This document shows positions 26,821-35,579 of a stretch of 64,000 nt of DNA, piece by piece. Below the pieces are notes generated by a model that ran no database searches, was not told where the DNA came from, and saw nothing but the letters and a program-made list of their open reading frames with translations. Source of the DNA: a virus. Position 1 is the stretch's first letter, and each line of letters begins with the position of its first letter. The stretch spans positions 1 to 64,000 of IMG/VR virus record IMGVR_UViG_3300028553_001971; one strand, given 5' to 3'. The position numbers were made by a program, and so were the translations under genes.

Positions 26821-27066
26821 TTATGCGTTCTTTAATCTTGGTTCCCAATAACTTCTATTCATCCACATGAATTGGTAGAATTCTCGGAACATTCTAAGTG
26901 TAATGTCTTTAATATCACCCTCAAGTTTACCTCGTTTAATTTCTTTAGCAATCTTATCAATTAACTTATCTTCAAATTGTTTTAATGTATTGCTCTCCAA
27001 GAAACTTTTCATCTCTTTTCTAATCAATACTTCAACTTCTTTTACTTCTGAACTAGTTAGTGCCAT
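26821..27066 (-). CDS. Conserved-looking phage protein (81 aa)
   Basis: This predicted all-helical protein (MALTSSEVKEVEVLIRKEMK, ending 'FMWMNRSYWEPRLKNA') looks like a family I have seen in marine T4-like phages without assigned function. It lies 4 bases upstream of the DUF5661-like gene and 2 bases downstream of the signal-peptide coiled-coil gene. Placement suggests a structural or assembly role, but the evidence is weak. Confidence 0.6.
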   Translation of the reverse strand: MALTSSEVKEVEVLIRKEMKSFLESNTLKQFEDKLIDKIAKEIKRGKLEGDIKDITLRMFREFYQFMWMNRSYWEPRLKNA

Positions 27067-27068
27067 AG

Positions 27069-27500
27069 TTATTTTGTTATGTATAAATAGGTTAATGTAC
27101 CAATTAAAACTCCTGAAATTATATTAGTAAAAGTTCTTTTAGCTTTGATTCTCTTTAATTCCTTTTGGGTAATCTTGAGTTCTTTTTGATAAATTTCTGT
27201 CTTCTTTTTTTCATCTGATATAATCAAATTGTAATTTTCTTCTTTCAACTTCATCTTATCAATTACAGAATCTTTTAAAGAAACAATGTTCTCAAGTTCA
27301 ATAATGTGTTGATTGGACATTTTCAATTGAGCAAATGCCGAATCCCCCCTCAATAAATCAATTACTATTTGTTTTGCCACAGGGACTGGCAAAACTATCT
27401 TTTGTGTATCAGTATAACTCTTTGTAACGGTCTGCGAAAAACATGTCGAGCTCAACATGACCATACTTAGAAGCATCACTAATTTTTTTACTAAACTCAT
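27069..27500 (-). CDS. Exported coiled-coil protein with C-terminal membrane anchor, spanin-like
   Basis: The 143-residue protein has a signal peptide (MSLVKKLVMLLSMVMLSSTCFSQ, with a Cys at position 20), a long charged coiled-coil (about 60-120), and a hydrophobic C-terminus ('IISGVLIGTLTYLYITK'). Two membrane attachments bridging a periplasmic coiled coil is the plan of a unimolecular spanin. The Cys context is not a perfect lipobox, so outer-membrane anchoring is uncertain. It overlaps the next gene (N-terminal helix, coiled coil) by 92 bases, like Rz/Rz1 nested pairs. Confidence 0.5.
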   Translation of the reverse strand: MSLVKKLVMLLSMVMLSSTCFSQTVTKSYTDTQKIVLPVPVAKQIVIDLLRGDSAFAQLKMSNQHIIELENIVSLKDSVIDKMKLKEENYNLIISDEKKKTEIYQKELKITQKELKRIKAKRTFTNIISGVLIGTLTYLYITK

Positions 27501-27783
27501 TTCCTATTTGGGTTTTTGTTTCTTTTATGGTTTCAACTCTTGTCTCCACTACCTTAATTTCTTCACTTACTTTATCAATGTCCGATTGAATTAGTTGTTG
27601 GTTAAACTCAACCATTTCTATATGGGACTGTAAAGAATCAAGTTCTCTTTTACTTTCTTTTGATATCTTAACTACCGTTGTTATTTGTATCAAATACCAA
27701 AGTATTACTAAAACAAGAATAACCTTGAGAACATTTTTCAAGGTTAAATCTTTTTTATCAAATATTTGATTAGGACTAATCAT
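27409..27783 (-). CDS. Inner-membrane coiled-coil protein, Rz-like
   Basis: The likely start is the Met at 27783 (overlapping the upstream stop by 8 bases), giving about 124 residues; a longer start at 27846 is possible. The order is an N-terminal cytosolic stretch, one membrane helix ('VLKVILVLVILWYLIQI') and a heptad-like coiled coil with Glu/Lys to the end. This is the topology of an i-spanin (Rz). It sits between the endolysin region and the spanin-like gene and overlaps the latter by 92 bases. Confidence 0.5.
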   Translation of the reverse strand: MISPNQIFDKKDLTLKNVLKVILVLVILWYLIQITTVVKISKESKRELDSLQSHIEMVEFNQQLIQSDIDKVSEEIKVVETRVETIKETKTQIGNEFSKKISDASKYGHVELDMFFADRYKELY

Positions 27784-28360
27784 AATCTTCAGGAGCTTGT
27801 TTTCTTGCCGCCAATACTTTAGACCACTTGGATTTAAACTTTTCATAAAAAGTCTTCAACTTATTAATCATCTCTAAAGTTGAATCGTCAATTTTTAACA
27901 TGTTACCATTAATATAGATTCCACTGTCCTCACCAATAGTATAAATGAACTCAACATCACTGTCAATGATTTTACCTGACCATTCTACCGTGTTTGGATA
28001 AACGTTCAATTGATTGAAATCAACCAAGTCAGATACTTCTTCAGTGAATTCATCAATGGTGTCTTGGAATGAAACTTTATCATCTGAAGTAATATCGGTT
28101 TCAGCCTTTGTCTTACCATGAATCGCCATTATTGAACCAGAAATTTTATATCTCTGCACAAAATTAGTTTCTTCTTCCTCACCTCTGTTTTTTGGTTTTT
28201 CAATGGCGGTTTCAAATGTATTGTCATCAATACTTGCTTCAATGTCAGCTGCGACATTTATTGGTCCAAGTTTTTCGGCATTAAGTTGTTCGTTGATTAG
28301 TCTTGCTCTTTTGACTAAATCTTTAATAGAGTCATACCTTTCGTTCATATAATTGTTCAT
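27776..28360 (-). CDS. Hypothetical phage protein (194 aa)
   Basis: This soluble, acidic 194-residue protein has helical ends and a strand-rich middle ('RYKISGSIMAIHGKTKAETD', then 'VEWSGKIIDSDVEFIYTI'). I do not recognise a family. It lies between the endolysin and spanin-like genes and overlaps both, so it is co-expressed with them, but nothing suggests a lysis role directly. Confidence 0.55.
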   Translation of the reverse strand: MNNYMNERYDSIKDLVKRARLINEQLNAEKLGPINVAADIEASIDDNTFETAIEKPKNRGEEEETNFVQRYKISGSIMAIHGKTKAETDITSDDKVSFQDTIDEFTEEVSDLVDFNQLNVYPNTVEWSGKIIDSDVEFIYTIGEDSGIYINGNMLKIDDSTLEMINKLKTFYEKFKSKWSKVLAARKQAPEDYD

Positions 28361-28949
28361 TTTCTAATTCTTTTTTAAAGTTATCAAAATCAAATGCCGG
28401 ACTAACATCTGTATATCTTTGATGGTAATTACTTCTTGTTGTTACACCTTGAAATAATTCTATACCATCAACTTTTACATTGTGTCCAACGAATTTATTA
28501 GGGATTTCAAAATCTTTACACAACATCTTACACAACTGAGCCGTTTTGATAATCTGCTCGTTTGTATATGGTTGCCAAAAATTATAATCTCTCCATTTTT
28601 TTTCGTAAACCTCTTGTTTATAAATATTACCAAACCAATTAAGGTAAAACGATGATAATGGTTTTTTATTTAACCAACCCAAATTTTCAAGGACAATTGA
28701 AATCCCCGCACTTTTCATTGAATTATCTGAAAAGAATTCTGAACTGTATTTCGGATTTAACAACTCATAAATCACACCTTCCTGTGAAATTACATAGTTA
28801 GGTATCTTTTTGTATTTACCATTATACCTAAATTTAAGAGAGGTCAAGTATTCACCGACCTCCCTTGAAGTATGACAAAGAATTATTTGTCTTTTTTTCT
28901 TGGGTTTACCAAACCCTTTAAAATTACCATATTTGATAATATCAACCAT
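28332..28949 (-). CDS. Endolysin, N-acetylmuramoyl-L-alanine amidase-like
   Basis: The 205-residue protein looks like an Amidase_2/PGRP-fold enzyme: 'IILCHTSREVG' gives the first zinc His (26), 'PNYVISQEGVIYEL' is the typical middle strand, 'FVGHNVKVDG' the second His (156), and 'TDVSPAFDFDNF' provides the acidic ligand (D181), like the TDPGPxFD ending of the family. It would cleave the sugar-peptide amide bond of peptidoglycan during lysis. No signal peptide is seen, so a holin is required. Confidence 0.72.
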   Translation of the reverse strand: MVDIIKYGNFKGFGKPKKKRQIILCHTSREVGEYLTSLKFRYNGKYKKIPNYVISQEGVIYELLNPKYSSEFFSDNSMKSAGISIVLENLGWLNKKPLSSFYLNWFGNIYKQEVYEKKWRDYNFWQPYTNEQIIKTAQLCKMLCKDFEIPNKFVGHNVKVDGIELFQGVTTRSNYHQRYTDVSPAFDFDNFKKELENEQLYERKV

Positions 28950-29652
28950 TTCTACCAGTATATCTTAATACTTTTTTCTCAGGTTGTGTAATGTTTTCAT
29001 CTTCTTCCTCTGTTAATACAGAAAACTTATTGGATGTAATATGTTGTAATACGTCTTCAAGTTTTTCTAAATCTTCAGGTGTTGGGTTAATTTTTTCAGG
29101 TTCTTCATTCAATAACTCACCTTCCTTCTTACCCGCATCTTTAGAAATTTTCTCAATATCAACTTCTTCTTTTGGATTAACATTGTTTTTCCCTGTCTCT
29201 TCAAACTTGACTAACATATGTAAGAATGATAATGAAATAAGTGGTAACATACCACCAGAAAACAACGCTAAGAATCTTTTATGTGAAACCATACTACCTG
29301 ACTCAACACCAATATAAGAAACTATTGGGTCAACCATCTCCACCCAACTTTGGAATGACGCTGAGTTAACATCTATGTACTGATAAGCAAAGAAGATATT
29401 ACCTAAGAACTGAATTAACGTAACAATACCAAATGGAAAATATACTTTATTTCCCATCTGTGCCGATATTGCGGCAAGAGCTGCCAATGCCGCAATTTCA
29501 ATACCAACTGACAAATATATTGCCCAACTAATTGGGTTTGTTATACCATACCAAGTTGTTACGTGAGATATTGAGACAAACGCAACTGTTAATATTGGTA
29601 CTAAAAACGCAATATAGATTATGGTTTTGAAGTTTTTCTGAAACCAATTCAT
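28942..29652 (-). CDS. Multi-pass membrane protein, possible holin
   Basis: The 236-residue protein has about four hydrophobic segments in its first 150 residues (TIIYIAFLVPILTVAFV; AIYLSVGIEIAALAALAAI; FPFGIVTLIQFLGNIFFAY; LFSGGMLPLISLSFLHML) and a long charged, disordered C-terminal tail. It is directly upstream of the amidase with an 8-base overlap, so a holin role is plausible but not proven. It could also be an unrelated envelope protein. Confidence 0.55.
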   Translation of the reverse strand: MNWFQKNFKTIIYIAFLVPILTVAFVSISHVTTWYGITNPISWAIYLSVGIEIAALAALAAISAQMGNKVYFPFGIVTLIQFLGNIFFAYQYIDVNSASFQSWVEMVDPIVSYIGVESGSMVSHKRFLALFSGGMLPLISLSFLHMLVKFEETGKNNVNPKEEVDIEKISKDAGKKEGELLNEEPEKINPTPEDLEKLEDVLQHITSNKFSVLTEEEDENITQPEKKVLRYTGRNG

Positions 29653-29922
29653 TTATTTAATATCAAGTTTTTTTATTTCTTCGTCAATTTCAGTTTGTCT
29701 TCTAACATCTAAAAGTTTTCTATCAGTTGCCTGAATCATTCTTTTTTCAGCCTCTAACCCACTTCTTTTCAACTCTTTAGTCATTTCTTCTTTAGTAACC
29801 AAAGTTTCCATTTGTTTATTTATTTTTGATAATTGTCTCGTATCTCCGCAACTTTTAAATAAACCTAAAACAGCAATTACTAAAATAATTACGTTAAAAT
29901 TCTTTTTTACAAATTCTTTCAT
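29653..29922 (-). CDS. Small membrane-anchored coiled-coil protein (89 aa)
   Basis: One N-terminal membrane helix ('FNVIILVIAVLGLFKSCG') is followed by a charged coiled coil to the C-terminus, rich in Lys, Glu and Gln. A Cys directly after the helix could be a lipidation or disulphide site. It abuts the membrane protein gene upstream of the endolysin, so it may be part of the lysis group (i-spanin-like), but no motif proves it. Confidence 0.55.
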   Translation of the reverse strand: MKEFVKKNFNVIILVIAVLGLFKSCGDTRQLSKINKQMETLVTKEEMTKELKRSGLEAEKRMIQATDRKLLDVRRQTEIDEEIKKLDIK

Positions 29923-29942
29923 AGTTTTTTTATTAATAAATA

Positions 29943-30743
29943 TTATAGATACTCAAACAGGTCGTTAGACTCATTACGAAGTTTACGTAATGCCTTTTCT
30001 TTAATTTGTCGTACACGTTCTTTTGTCAGTTTGAAGTCATTACCGATGTCCTCTAAAGTTCTTGTTTGACCTGACAAACCAAAGTAATCTTCAATAATAA
30101 TTTTTTCTCTATCATCCAAGATTCCCAAAATTTCTTTTAATTTCTCTTTGAGTATTTCCTTTGTGTCAAATATTGAGTCAGGTAATTCTGCATCAGGATT
30201 CTTAATCAAATCCAACAACGTATCACCTTCTTCATTTAGAGGTGCATCATAATTTATTGTCGTTGGGAGATTAACAAACTTATCAGGTAAATCCGCCCCG
30301 TTTTTTTCAACTTCTTTCTTGGCCTTCTGAAGTTCTTGTACGACGTTAACCGGGAGTCGGATAGTACGAGCATTTTCATTTAGAGATTGAAGAATTGATT
30401 GACGAATCCACCAAACTGCGTATGAAATAAAACGTAGTTGTTTAGTCCAATCAAAATTCCCAACCGCCTTTAATAGTCCCAAATTACCCTCAGCAATCAA
30501 ATCTGATAATTCAAGCCCTTGGTTTTGATACTGTTTAGCCACAGTTATAACAAATCTCAAGTTACCAATTAAAAGTTCCTGTTCAATTTGTTTCTTTTCT
30601 GATTCTGTAATATCACCTGATAGAATTTTTTGAGCCAATTCACGTTCTCGCTCAACTGTCATTACTTTAATCTTGCGAATATCTTTAAGATATGTTGCAA
30701 TTTCTTCTTGATTGATTGGAATTGTAGATATTTTGTCTTTCAT
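29943..30743 (-). CDS. Sigma-70 family RNA polymerase sigma factor, primary-like
   Basis: The 266-residue protein has region 1.2 ('EEIATYLKDIRKIKVMT', 13-29), region 2 with the core-binding and -10 helices ('DLIAEGNLGLLKAV', then 'FISYAVWWIRQSILQ'), region 3, and region 4 with a helix-turn-helix ('RTLEDIGNDFKLTKERVRQI', 228-247). It lacks region 1.1, like the short primary sigma of Bacteroidota. It should redirect host RNA polymerase to phage promoters. It is far from the T4 gp55 pattern. Confidence 0.93.
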   Translation of the reverse strand: MKDKISTIPINQEEIATYLKDIRKIKVMTVERERELAQKILSGDITESEKKQIEQELLIGNLRFVITVAKQYQNQGLELSDLIAEGNLGLLKAVGNFDWTKQLRFISYAVWWIRQSILQSLNENARTIRLPVNVVQELQKAKKEVEKNGADLPDKFVNLPTTINYDAPLNEEGDTLLDLIKNPDAELPDSIFDTKEILKEKLKEILGILDDREKIIIEDYFGLSGQTRTLEDIGNDFKLTKERVRQIKEKALRKLRNESNDLFEYL

Positions 30744-30744
30744 G

Positions 30745-31284
30745 TTATTTAGATAGTTTTTGTAGTAATTTTTTTTCGTTTTCAGTTAAAGAGTTAAAAC
30801 CAAATTCTGTGATTTTATCCAATAAGTCATCCAAAGATAATGTTTTCTTTTTAGACTTTTGAATAATTGTTTTAATTTCATCCTCATCATCATCGTCATC
30901 ATCATCCTCTTCCATCATGTCAATAATCTCCTGTTGTAATTTTTCAAAATCACTATGAATTTTAACAGTGTCGGATTGAACATTGGAGTTTTCATTCTCT
31001 TGTTCTAAATCCGTTAAGTTACTTGCAAAGTCATTATTGACAAGTACGCTAACATTTTCCGAAGGTGAAACTATAACCATATCAACATGGTTATTCAAAA
31101 CATCTTTAACATAACTGGTTATATTGTTTAAATTCCAGTCAGATTCAAAATGTGATATGATAAAGGTATTCGTATTTGAAAGTTTTAACTTTTTTGAGCT
31201 AACCATAGGTGCGAGACAAATATTAATCGCCCTAACTCTATCATTGACTTGGAAATCACCCAACATTGTAATTAAATAATTCAT
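30745..31284 (-). CDS. Acidic protein with DUF6576-like C-terminus (179 aa)
   Basis: The N-terminal half is alpha/beta with no recognised motif. A run of Asp/Glu (about 130-139) leads to a conserved-looking tail 'LSLDDLLDKITEFGFNSLTE', then 'NEKKLLQKLSK'. That tail resembles the small domain seen at the C-terminus of Bacteroidota rhomboid proteins (DUF6576: LDxLLDKIxxxGxxSLTxxE), which I infer by pattern. It lies 1 base upstream of the sigma factor gene, so it could act with it. Confidence 0.6.
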   Translation of the reverse strand: MNYLITMLGDFQVNDRVRAINICLAPMVSSKKLKLSNTNTFIISHFESDWNLNNITSYVKDVLNNHVDMVIVSPSENVSVLVNNDFASNLTDLEQENENSNVQSDTVKIHSDFEKLQQEIIDMMEEDDDDDDDEDEIKTIIQKSKKKTLSLDDLLDKITEFGFNSLTENEKKLLQKLSK

Positions 31285-31336
31285 ATGTCTTTTTATTTAC
31301 TACAAATGTAATACCAAAATGGTAATAGAACCAAAC

Positions 31337-31864
31337 TTATTTACGAAAAATCCAACAGTTTTCCATGATTGTTCGTGTGGGTAACATTTCGTCTACCGCT
31401 TTAACAACACCAGGCCATGAATCCTCATAATCATGACCTGATAGTATTCCCCCCCTTTTAACTTTTGGTAACCACAAACCGATATCTTCTTTAACAGATT
31501 CGTAAGTGTGTGTTAAGTCAATGAACACGACATCCAAACTTTCATCTTCAAATTGACTTACAACTTCTGAAGACAACCCTCTGATTGATTTGTAGGTTCT
31601 TTCCCCCATGTTTTTTTTAAAAACTTCATAGATATCAACTTCAGTTGCCAACTTATGTGTAGAGGTTAACTCATTAGGGGAACCCTTCCATGAGTCAATA
31701 ATGATTACATTACGATTAATGGCTTTGTCAACTAAATAAGATGATGACTTACCAAGCCACGCACCTAATTCAACCATTGTACCACCCTCAGGACATTGTT
31801 CTATTAGGTAGTCATAACTCTTAAGGTGATTAAACCACCCTTTAATCTCAGTATAATCTTTCAT
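31337..31864 (-). CDS. SAM-dependent methyltransferase, class I (Methyltransf_24-like)
   Basis: The 175-residue protein has the SAM-binding 'MVELGAWLGKSSSYLV' (30-45), 'NVIIIDSWKG' as the second strand, and 'LDVVFIDLTHTYESVKEDI' (acidic strand followed by His/Tyr), then 'GGILSGHDYEDSW'. This is the layout of small sugar or metabolite O-methyltransferases. The substrate is unknown; the phage also carries a sugar cluster at the other end of the window. It shares one base with the SbcC-like gene. Confidence 0.8.
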   Translation of the reverse strand: MKDYTEIKGWFNHLKSYDYLIEQCPEGGTMVELGAWLGKSSSYLVDKAINRNVIIIDSWKGSPNELTSTHKLATEVDIYEVFKKNMGERTYKSIRGLSSEVVSQFEDESLDVVFIDLTHTYESVKEDIGLWLPKVKRGGILSGHDYEDSWPGVVKAVDEMLPTRTIMENCWIFRK

Positions 31865-34236
31865 TATTGTATGACTCTTGATACGTTTTCTTCTTTTTTA
31901 ATTCTAACAACATTGTCAGCCCAGTTCGTAACCAAAGGATTGTGTGTGATTACAAATACCTTTTCAAAGTAATCTTTAATCTTAGTGAAGAACTCTCCAA
32001 CTAATTCTAAGTTATCGTTTGAAATTTTTCCAAACACCTCATCCCAAACAATGATATTTGGTTTTGGTAATGAACATATCTTACTCAACACGGCTCTAAG
32101 TGCCATACTCGCAATTGTTCTTTCATAACCTGAACCTGATGACATCAACTTTTCAATACCCGTTGAATTGTCAATCATGATGAACTCCACTTCATTCTTA
32201 TCATTGATTCTAATCTCCAAGTTAAAGTAACAAGAATCTTGTAACAATCTTTGAAGTTCTTGATTAATCAATGGCATCATGGTTTTCATGATGATTTTTG
32301 AAATACCGTTCTTACCAAACAATTCCAAGTAGATTTTATAAATCTTTTCCTTCTCAAATTCAACTTTAATCTTTTCAATGATTTCAGAATTTGTTTGAAT
32401 CTTGGCCGTTGCTGAATTAATATCATTGTTGTTATTGATTTGGGCTCTTTCAAGTTCTCTCTTTCGGTTAATCAATTCATCAATACGTAATTGAGCCTTA
32501 ATAATCTTTGCCTCAAGTTCTTGGTTCTTCTTAATCTTTTCTTGAGACTCAATGTATCTTTTAAGTACATCTTGTTTTTTCTCAAGTTTAAGTTTTTCTG
32601 CTTCCAATCCAACCTCAAATTTTTCCTTAATGAGTTTGTTACGTTCATACTCATCAAAGTCTTTTTTGAGTTGCGTGTAGGACTTTTCTTTGAAATCAAG
32701 GTCTTTCCACTGTTTTGATAACTTGTCAACCTTCTTCTCACAATCACCCAACTCATCAATCTTTTTCTTTGTCAGTGCGGCTTCCATCAATTTGATTCCA
32801 CAGTGCTCACACTGAATCCCATCTCCAAACTTCTTAACCAATTCTTCAATATCTTCAACTTTTTTCTGAGCAAGAATAAGTTCACCGTTTGTGGTTTTCA
32901 TCTCATTTCTAATCTCATCATGTTTGTCCTCATGATAGTATGATGTGGGTTCCTTAATTATAACACCATTGATTTGGGTTTTAATTTTTTCACATTCCCT
33001 TTCTGAGTTTGAAATTTCACTTTGTATGTTGATTGGGTTTAAACCTAAAAGTTCTTTATCTATGTCAGAGTATTTCGCATTTAACAAACCGTCTTTATAT
33101 TCTTGACCAGTTGATAATCTTTCGGTAACATCAACAATCTCCTTTTCAACATCAACATTAGTCTGTTTAAGGGTGGTGATTTTTTCTTTCAATAAATCAA
33201 TATCACCCTTTAATGTCTCAGTATTGTAGACATTAGACATCATACTTTTGGTAAAGGTAGAAACGATTTCTTTACCCGTCTCTTCTTTTATTTTCAAGAA
33301 TTCAAGACCCATAAACCTACTCAGGACTTGTCCACGAGCAGTTGGTTTAGAATCAATGAGTTCCTCCAAATTAGTAGATGTAGTTAAAATAGTCATCAAG
33401 AAGTCATCCATATCACCAATAGAATTCTTAATAAACTTCTCAGTTTCTCTTCTTTGTTCTCCTGTAAAGTTTTGGTAAGAACCATCCCCCAATTTTTTTA
33501 AGAAATCCAATTCGGTTTTGACATTCCAATCACCAGACTTAGACTTCTTTCTTTCAATTGTACGAGAAACCACATACTCATCGCCATCAATAACGATGTC
33601 ACCCCTAACCTGTACTTTATTAGAGTCACGGAACCTATTGAAAATTTCTTCCGCCTTCTGTGTTTTAGTGGTGGTGTTAAAGAATAGAAACATCAATAAG
33701 TCCACAGTTAAAACTGTTTTACCACCAAAGTTTGGTGGGTCTGATTCCACAACAGTTATACCGTTACACTTCTCAAAGTCCAACACTTGATTGTCACCAT
33801 AACTCAAAAAGTTAGAGAAGTGAATCTTCTTAATATACCACTTTTGAAATGGTGTAACCTCAACATTCTGTTGAATTAACTTATTCTCAACCGCCTCATC
33901 AATTTTTACAATGTCATCATACTTATCACCACTACCCTTACTTTCCAAAAAAGATTTCATCAACTCACGTTGATAGTTCTTATCCATAATGTTAAATGAA
34001 ACATCCACAGTTTGTTGTCCTGTTTCAGTTTGTTTTGTCTTGGTAATGACATTAACATTTAATGAATTGTATTTCTTTTGAAAATAAGTTTTTACACTCT
34101 TAATTCTCTCTTGAGTGAAGTTTTCAGGCGTGTCTTCCCAAACAACCTGAATGTAAGGATTTTCGTATTCTTCTAATTTTATTTTTTCTGACATAGTAGT
34201 TAAATCGTAATTAATTGGTGGATTAAATAAGTCCAT
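31864..34236 (-). CDS. Recombination ATPase, gp46/SbcC/Rad50-like
   Basis: The 790-residue protein has an N-terminal ATPase half (from about 135, 'IKKIHFSNFLSYGDNQVLDF', Walker A with GGKT near 171-174), a long coiled coil with a zinc-hook 'CEHCG' (about 475-479), and a C-terminal half with the signature 'SSGSGYERTIAS' and Walker B 'NIIVWDEVFG'. It would work with the gp47-like nuclease (35579-36358) in end resection and recombination-dependent replication. About 130 residues precede the ATPase domain, an extension not present in T4 gp46. Confidence 0.92.
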   Translation of the reverse strand: MDLFNPPINYDLTTMSEKIKLEEYENPYIQVVWEDTPENFTQERIKSVKTYFQKKYNSLNVNVITKTKQTETGQQTVDVSFNIMDKNYQRELMKSFLESKGSGDKYDDIVKIDEAVENKLIQQNVEVTPFQKWYIKKIHFSNFLSYGDNQVLDFEKCNGITVVESDPPNFGGKTVLTVDLLMFLFFNTTTKTQKAEEIFNRFRDSNKVQVRGDIVIDGDEYVVSRTIERKKSKSGDWNVKTELDFLKKLGDGSYQNFTGEQRRETEKFIKNSIGDMDDFLMTILTTSTNLEELIDSKPTARGQVLSRFMGLEFLKIKEETGKEIVSTFTKSMMSNVYNTETLKGDIDLLKEKITTLKQTNVDVEKEIVDVTERLSTGQEYKDGLLNAKYSDIDKELLGLNPINIQSEISNSERECEKIKTQINGVIIKEPTSYYHEDKHDEIRNEMKTTNGELILAQKKVEDIEELVKKFGDGIQCEHCGIKLMEAALTKKKIDELGDCEKKVDKLSKQWKDLDFKEKSYTQLKKDFDEYERNKLIKEKFEVGLEAEKLKLEKKQDVLKRYIESQEKIKKNQELEAKIIKAQLRIDELINRKRELERAQINNNNDINSATAKIQTNSEIIEKIKVEFEKEKIYKIYLELFGKNGISKIIMKTMMPLINQELQRLLQDSCYFNLEIRINDKNEVEFIMIDNSTGIEKLMSSGSGYERTIASMALRAVLSKICSLPKPNIIVWDEVFGKISNDNLELVGEFFTKIKDYFEKVFVITHNPLVTNWADNVVRIKKEENVSRVIQ

Positions 34237-34240
34237 AACA

Positions 34241-34426
34241 TTATTGTCCTGACATTACAAATCCTGTGTTTTCTTCTGTCGTACCCGTTGAAGCTTGTTC
34301 TCTTAGGTCCTCCAAATACTTCTTCAATTTCTCATTGTAAAGTTTTTCATAGGTGTGTTGAGCACTTTTGATTTTTTGGTTGCGAGCAGCAACTTTTTTT
34401 CTGTGTTCTTTTTCTCTTTTTCCCAT
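34241..34426 (-). CDS. Small basic hypothetical protein (61 aa)
   Basis: This protein is Lys/Arg-rich in its N-terminal helix (MGKREKEHRKKVAARNQKIK) with a Ser/Thr-rich, probably disordered tail. It could bind nucleic acid. It lies 4 bases upstream of the SbcC-like gene. No family is recognised. Confidence 0.55.
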   Translation of the reverse strand: MGKREKEHRKKVAARNQKIKSAQHTYEKLYNEKLKKYLEDLREQASTGTTEENTGFVMSGQ

Positions 34427-34428
34427 TT

Positions 34429-34749
34429 TTATTTTTCGTTTTCAAACCATTCAATAATTGAGTTCACCGCCCATACACCTCCCGATGCCAATAGTCCGTC
34501 AAAGAACCATGAAATCCATGTTGGTGTGTCATACAAGAAACTTGTAGGTGAAAATAAAGTTAGACCCAAAAAGAATCCAACCCATGTTGATGTACACATC
34601 ATACAAGAAATCAAACCTGAGATGAATTTCAAAATTGGTGAAAGTTCCGCCCAAGCGTGTACCCATTGTCTTTGTGTGTCAAAGATAGAACCGTAAACCA
34701 AAATTTGGCTCAGTCCATACGCTAAAATAATCCAAGTGAATATTATCAT
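34429..34749 (-). CDS. Small membrane protein with CxxC (106 aa)
   Basis: This protein has three or so hydrophobic segments (IIFTWIILAYGLSQILVYG; ISGLISCMMCTSTWVGFFLG; WFFDGLLASGGVWAVNSII) with 'CMMCTSTWVGF' in the middle one. The CxxC plus Trp inside a membrane segment resembles DUF1360-type phage and bacterial proteins, but I am not certain. The gene sits between the two recombination-nuclease subunit genes, without an obvious link to them. Confidence 0.55.
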   Translation of the reverse strand: MIIFTWIILAYGLSQILVYGSIFDTQRQWVHAWAELSPILKFISGLISCMMCTSTWVGFFLGLTLFSPTSFLYDTPTWISWFFDGLLASGGVWAVNSIIEWFENEK

Positions 34750-34757
34750 AATTTATT

Positions 34758-35579
34758 TTATTTATAAAGTTTATTGTCCAAGTTGGACCCTTTTAAATAT
34801 AAGGCTTTTTGGTCTTGTTGTAACTTATTTAGTTCGTTAATTTTACTTTTTAATTCAGAAATTTCAACATCTCTATCAATTACTTGTTGCCTAATTTTTT
34901 GTAGAGTCTCTTGAAGTTTATTTGTGTTATCGGGATTGTCGGTCTTTTGTTTAAGAATGTCTAAAGAATGTCTAAGTTCATCTAGTTCTTCATCTTTCTT
35001 AGACATTTTATAGTGGAAAATATTTTCGTTTTCTGTGGTTATAGTGGAAAATTCTCGCTCTTTATCGGTAATTTCACCCTCTTTAGTGGAAAATTTTCGT
35101 CTAAGTTCATCTAGTTCACTATCCTTTTTAGACATTCCATTTTCCAACTGTTGTATTTTTAACAACAGTTCATTTTCACTACTGTTGTCGTAAATTGTTA
35201 CAATTTTTTCGACAGGAACCTCTTTGATAATTTCCTTGATAACTACTTTGTCAACGGGAACCTCTTTGATAACCTCAACCAATTTTTCAACGGTTACAAC
35301 TTTTTCAACGGGGACCTCAACGTATTCAATCTTAACCACTTCTTTGATAACCTCAACAGGTATTTCCACCCGTTTTTCACGAATTACCTCTTTTTCCACC
35401 CATTTTTCTTGAATCCCACCCATATTTCCCAAAAGTCCATACTTTTCAATACGGTAACCTTGTTTGAATGAATCCTTTATTAAAGTATCAATATCCAAAC
35501 CGTTTAAAGCACAGAAGGATTCTAAGTCTTTTAACTCTTCCTTAGTTAATACTATTGCCTTCTGTACTCCAAAACTCAT
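34758..35579 (-). CDS. Coiled-coil protein with V-P-V-E-K repeats (273 aa)
   Basis: An N-terminal helix bundle (1-45) resembles a ribbon-helix-helix or sensor-like start. A repetitive region follows (about 65-135) with variants of 'EVPVEKVVEVIKEVPVDKVV', alternating Glu/Lys with Val/Ile and Pro, and then a long Glu/Lys coiled coil to about 250. It is cytosolic by composition. Proteins with this VPVEK repeat occur in Bacteroidota phages, but I know no function. It overlaps the stop of the gp47-like gene (TAATG type). Confidence 0.65.
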   Translation of the reverse strand: MSFGVQKAIVLTKEELKDLESFCALNGLDIDTLIKDSFKQGYRIEKYGLLGNMGGIQEKWVEKEVIREKRVEIPVEVIKEVVKIEYVEVPVEKVVTVEKLVEVIKEVPVDKVVIKEIIKEVPVEKIVTIYDNSSENELLLKIQQLENGMSKKDSELDELRRKFSTKEGEITDKEREFSTITTENENIFHYKMSKKDEELDELRHSLDILKQKTDNPDNTNKLQETLQKIRQQVIDRDVEISELKSKINELNKLQQDQKALYLKGSNLDNKLYK

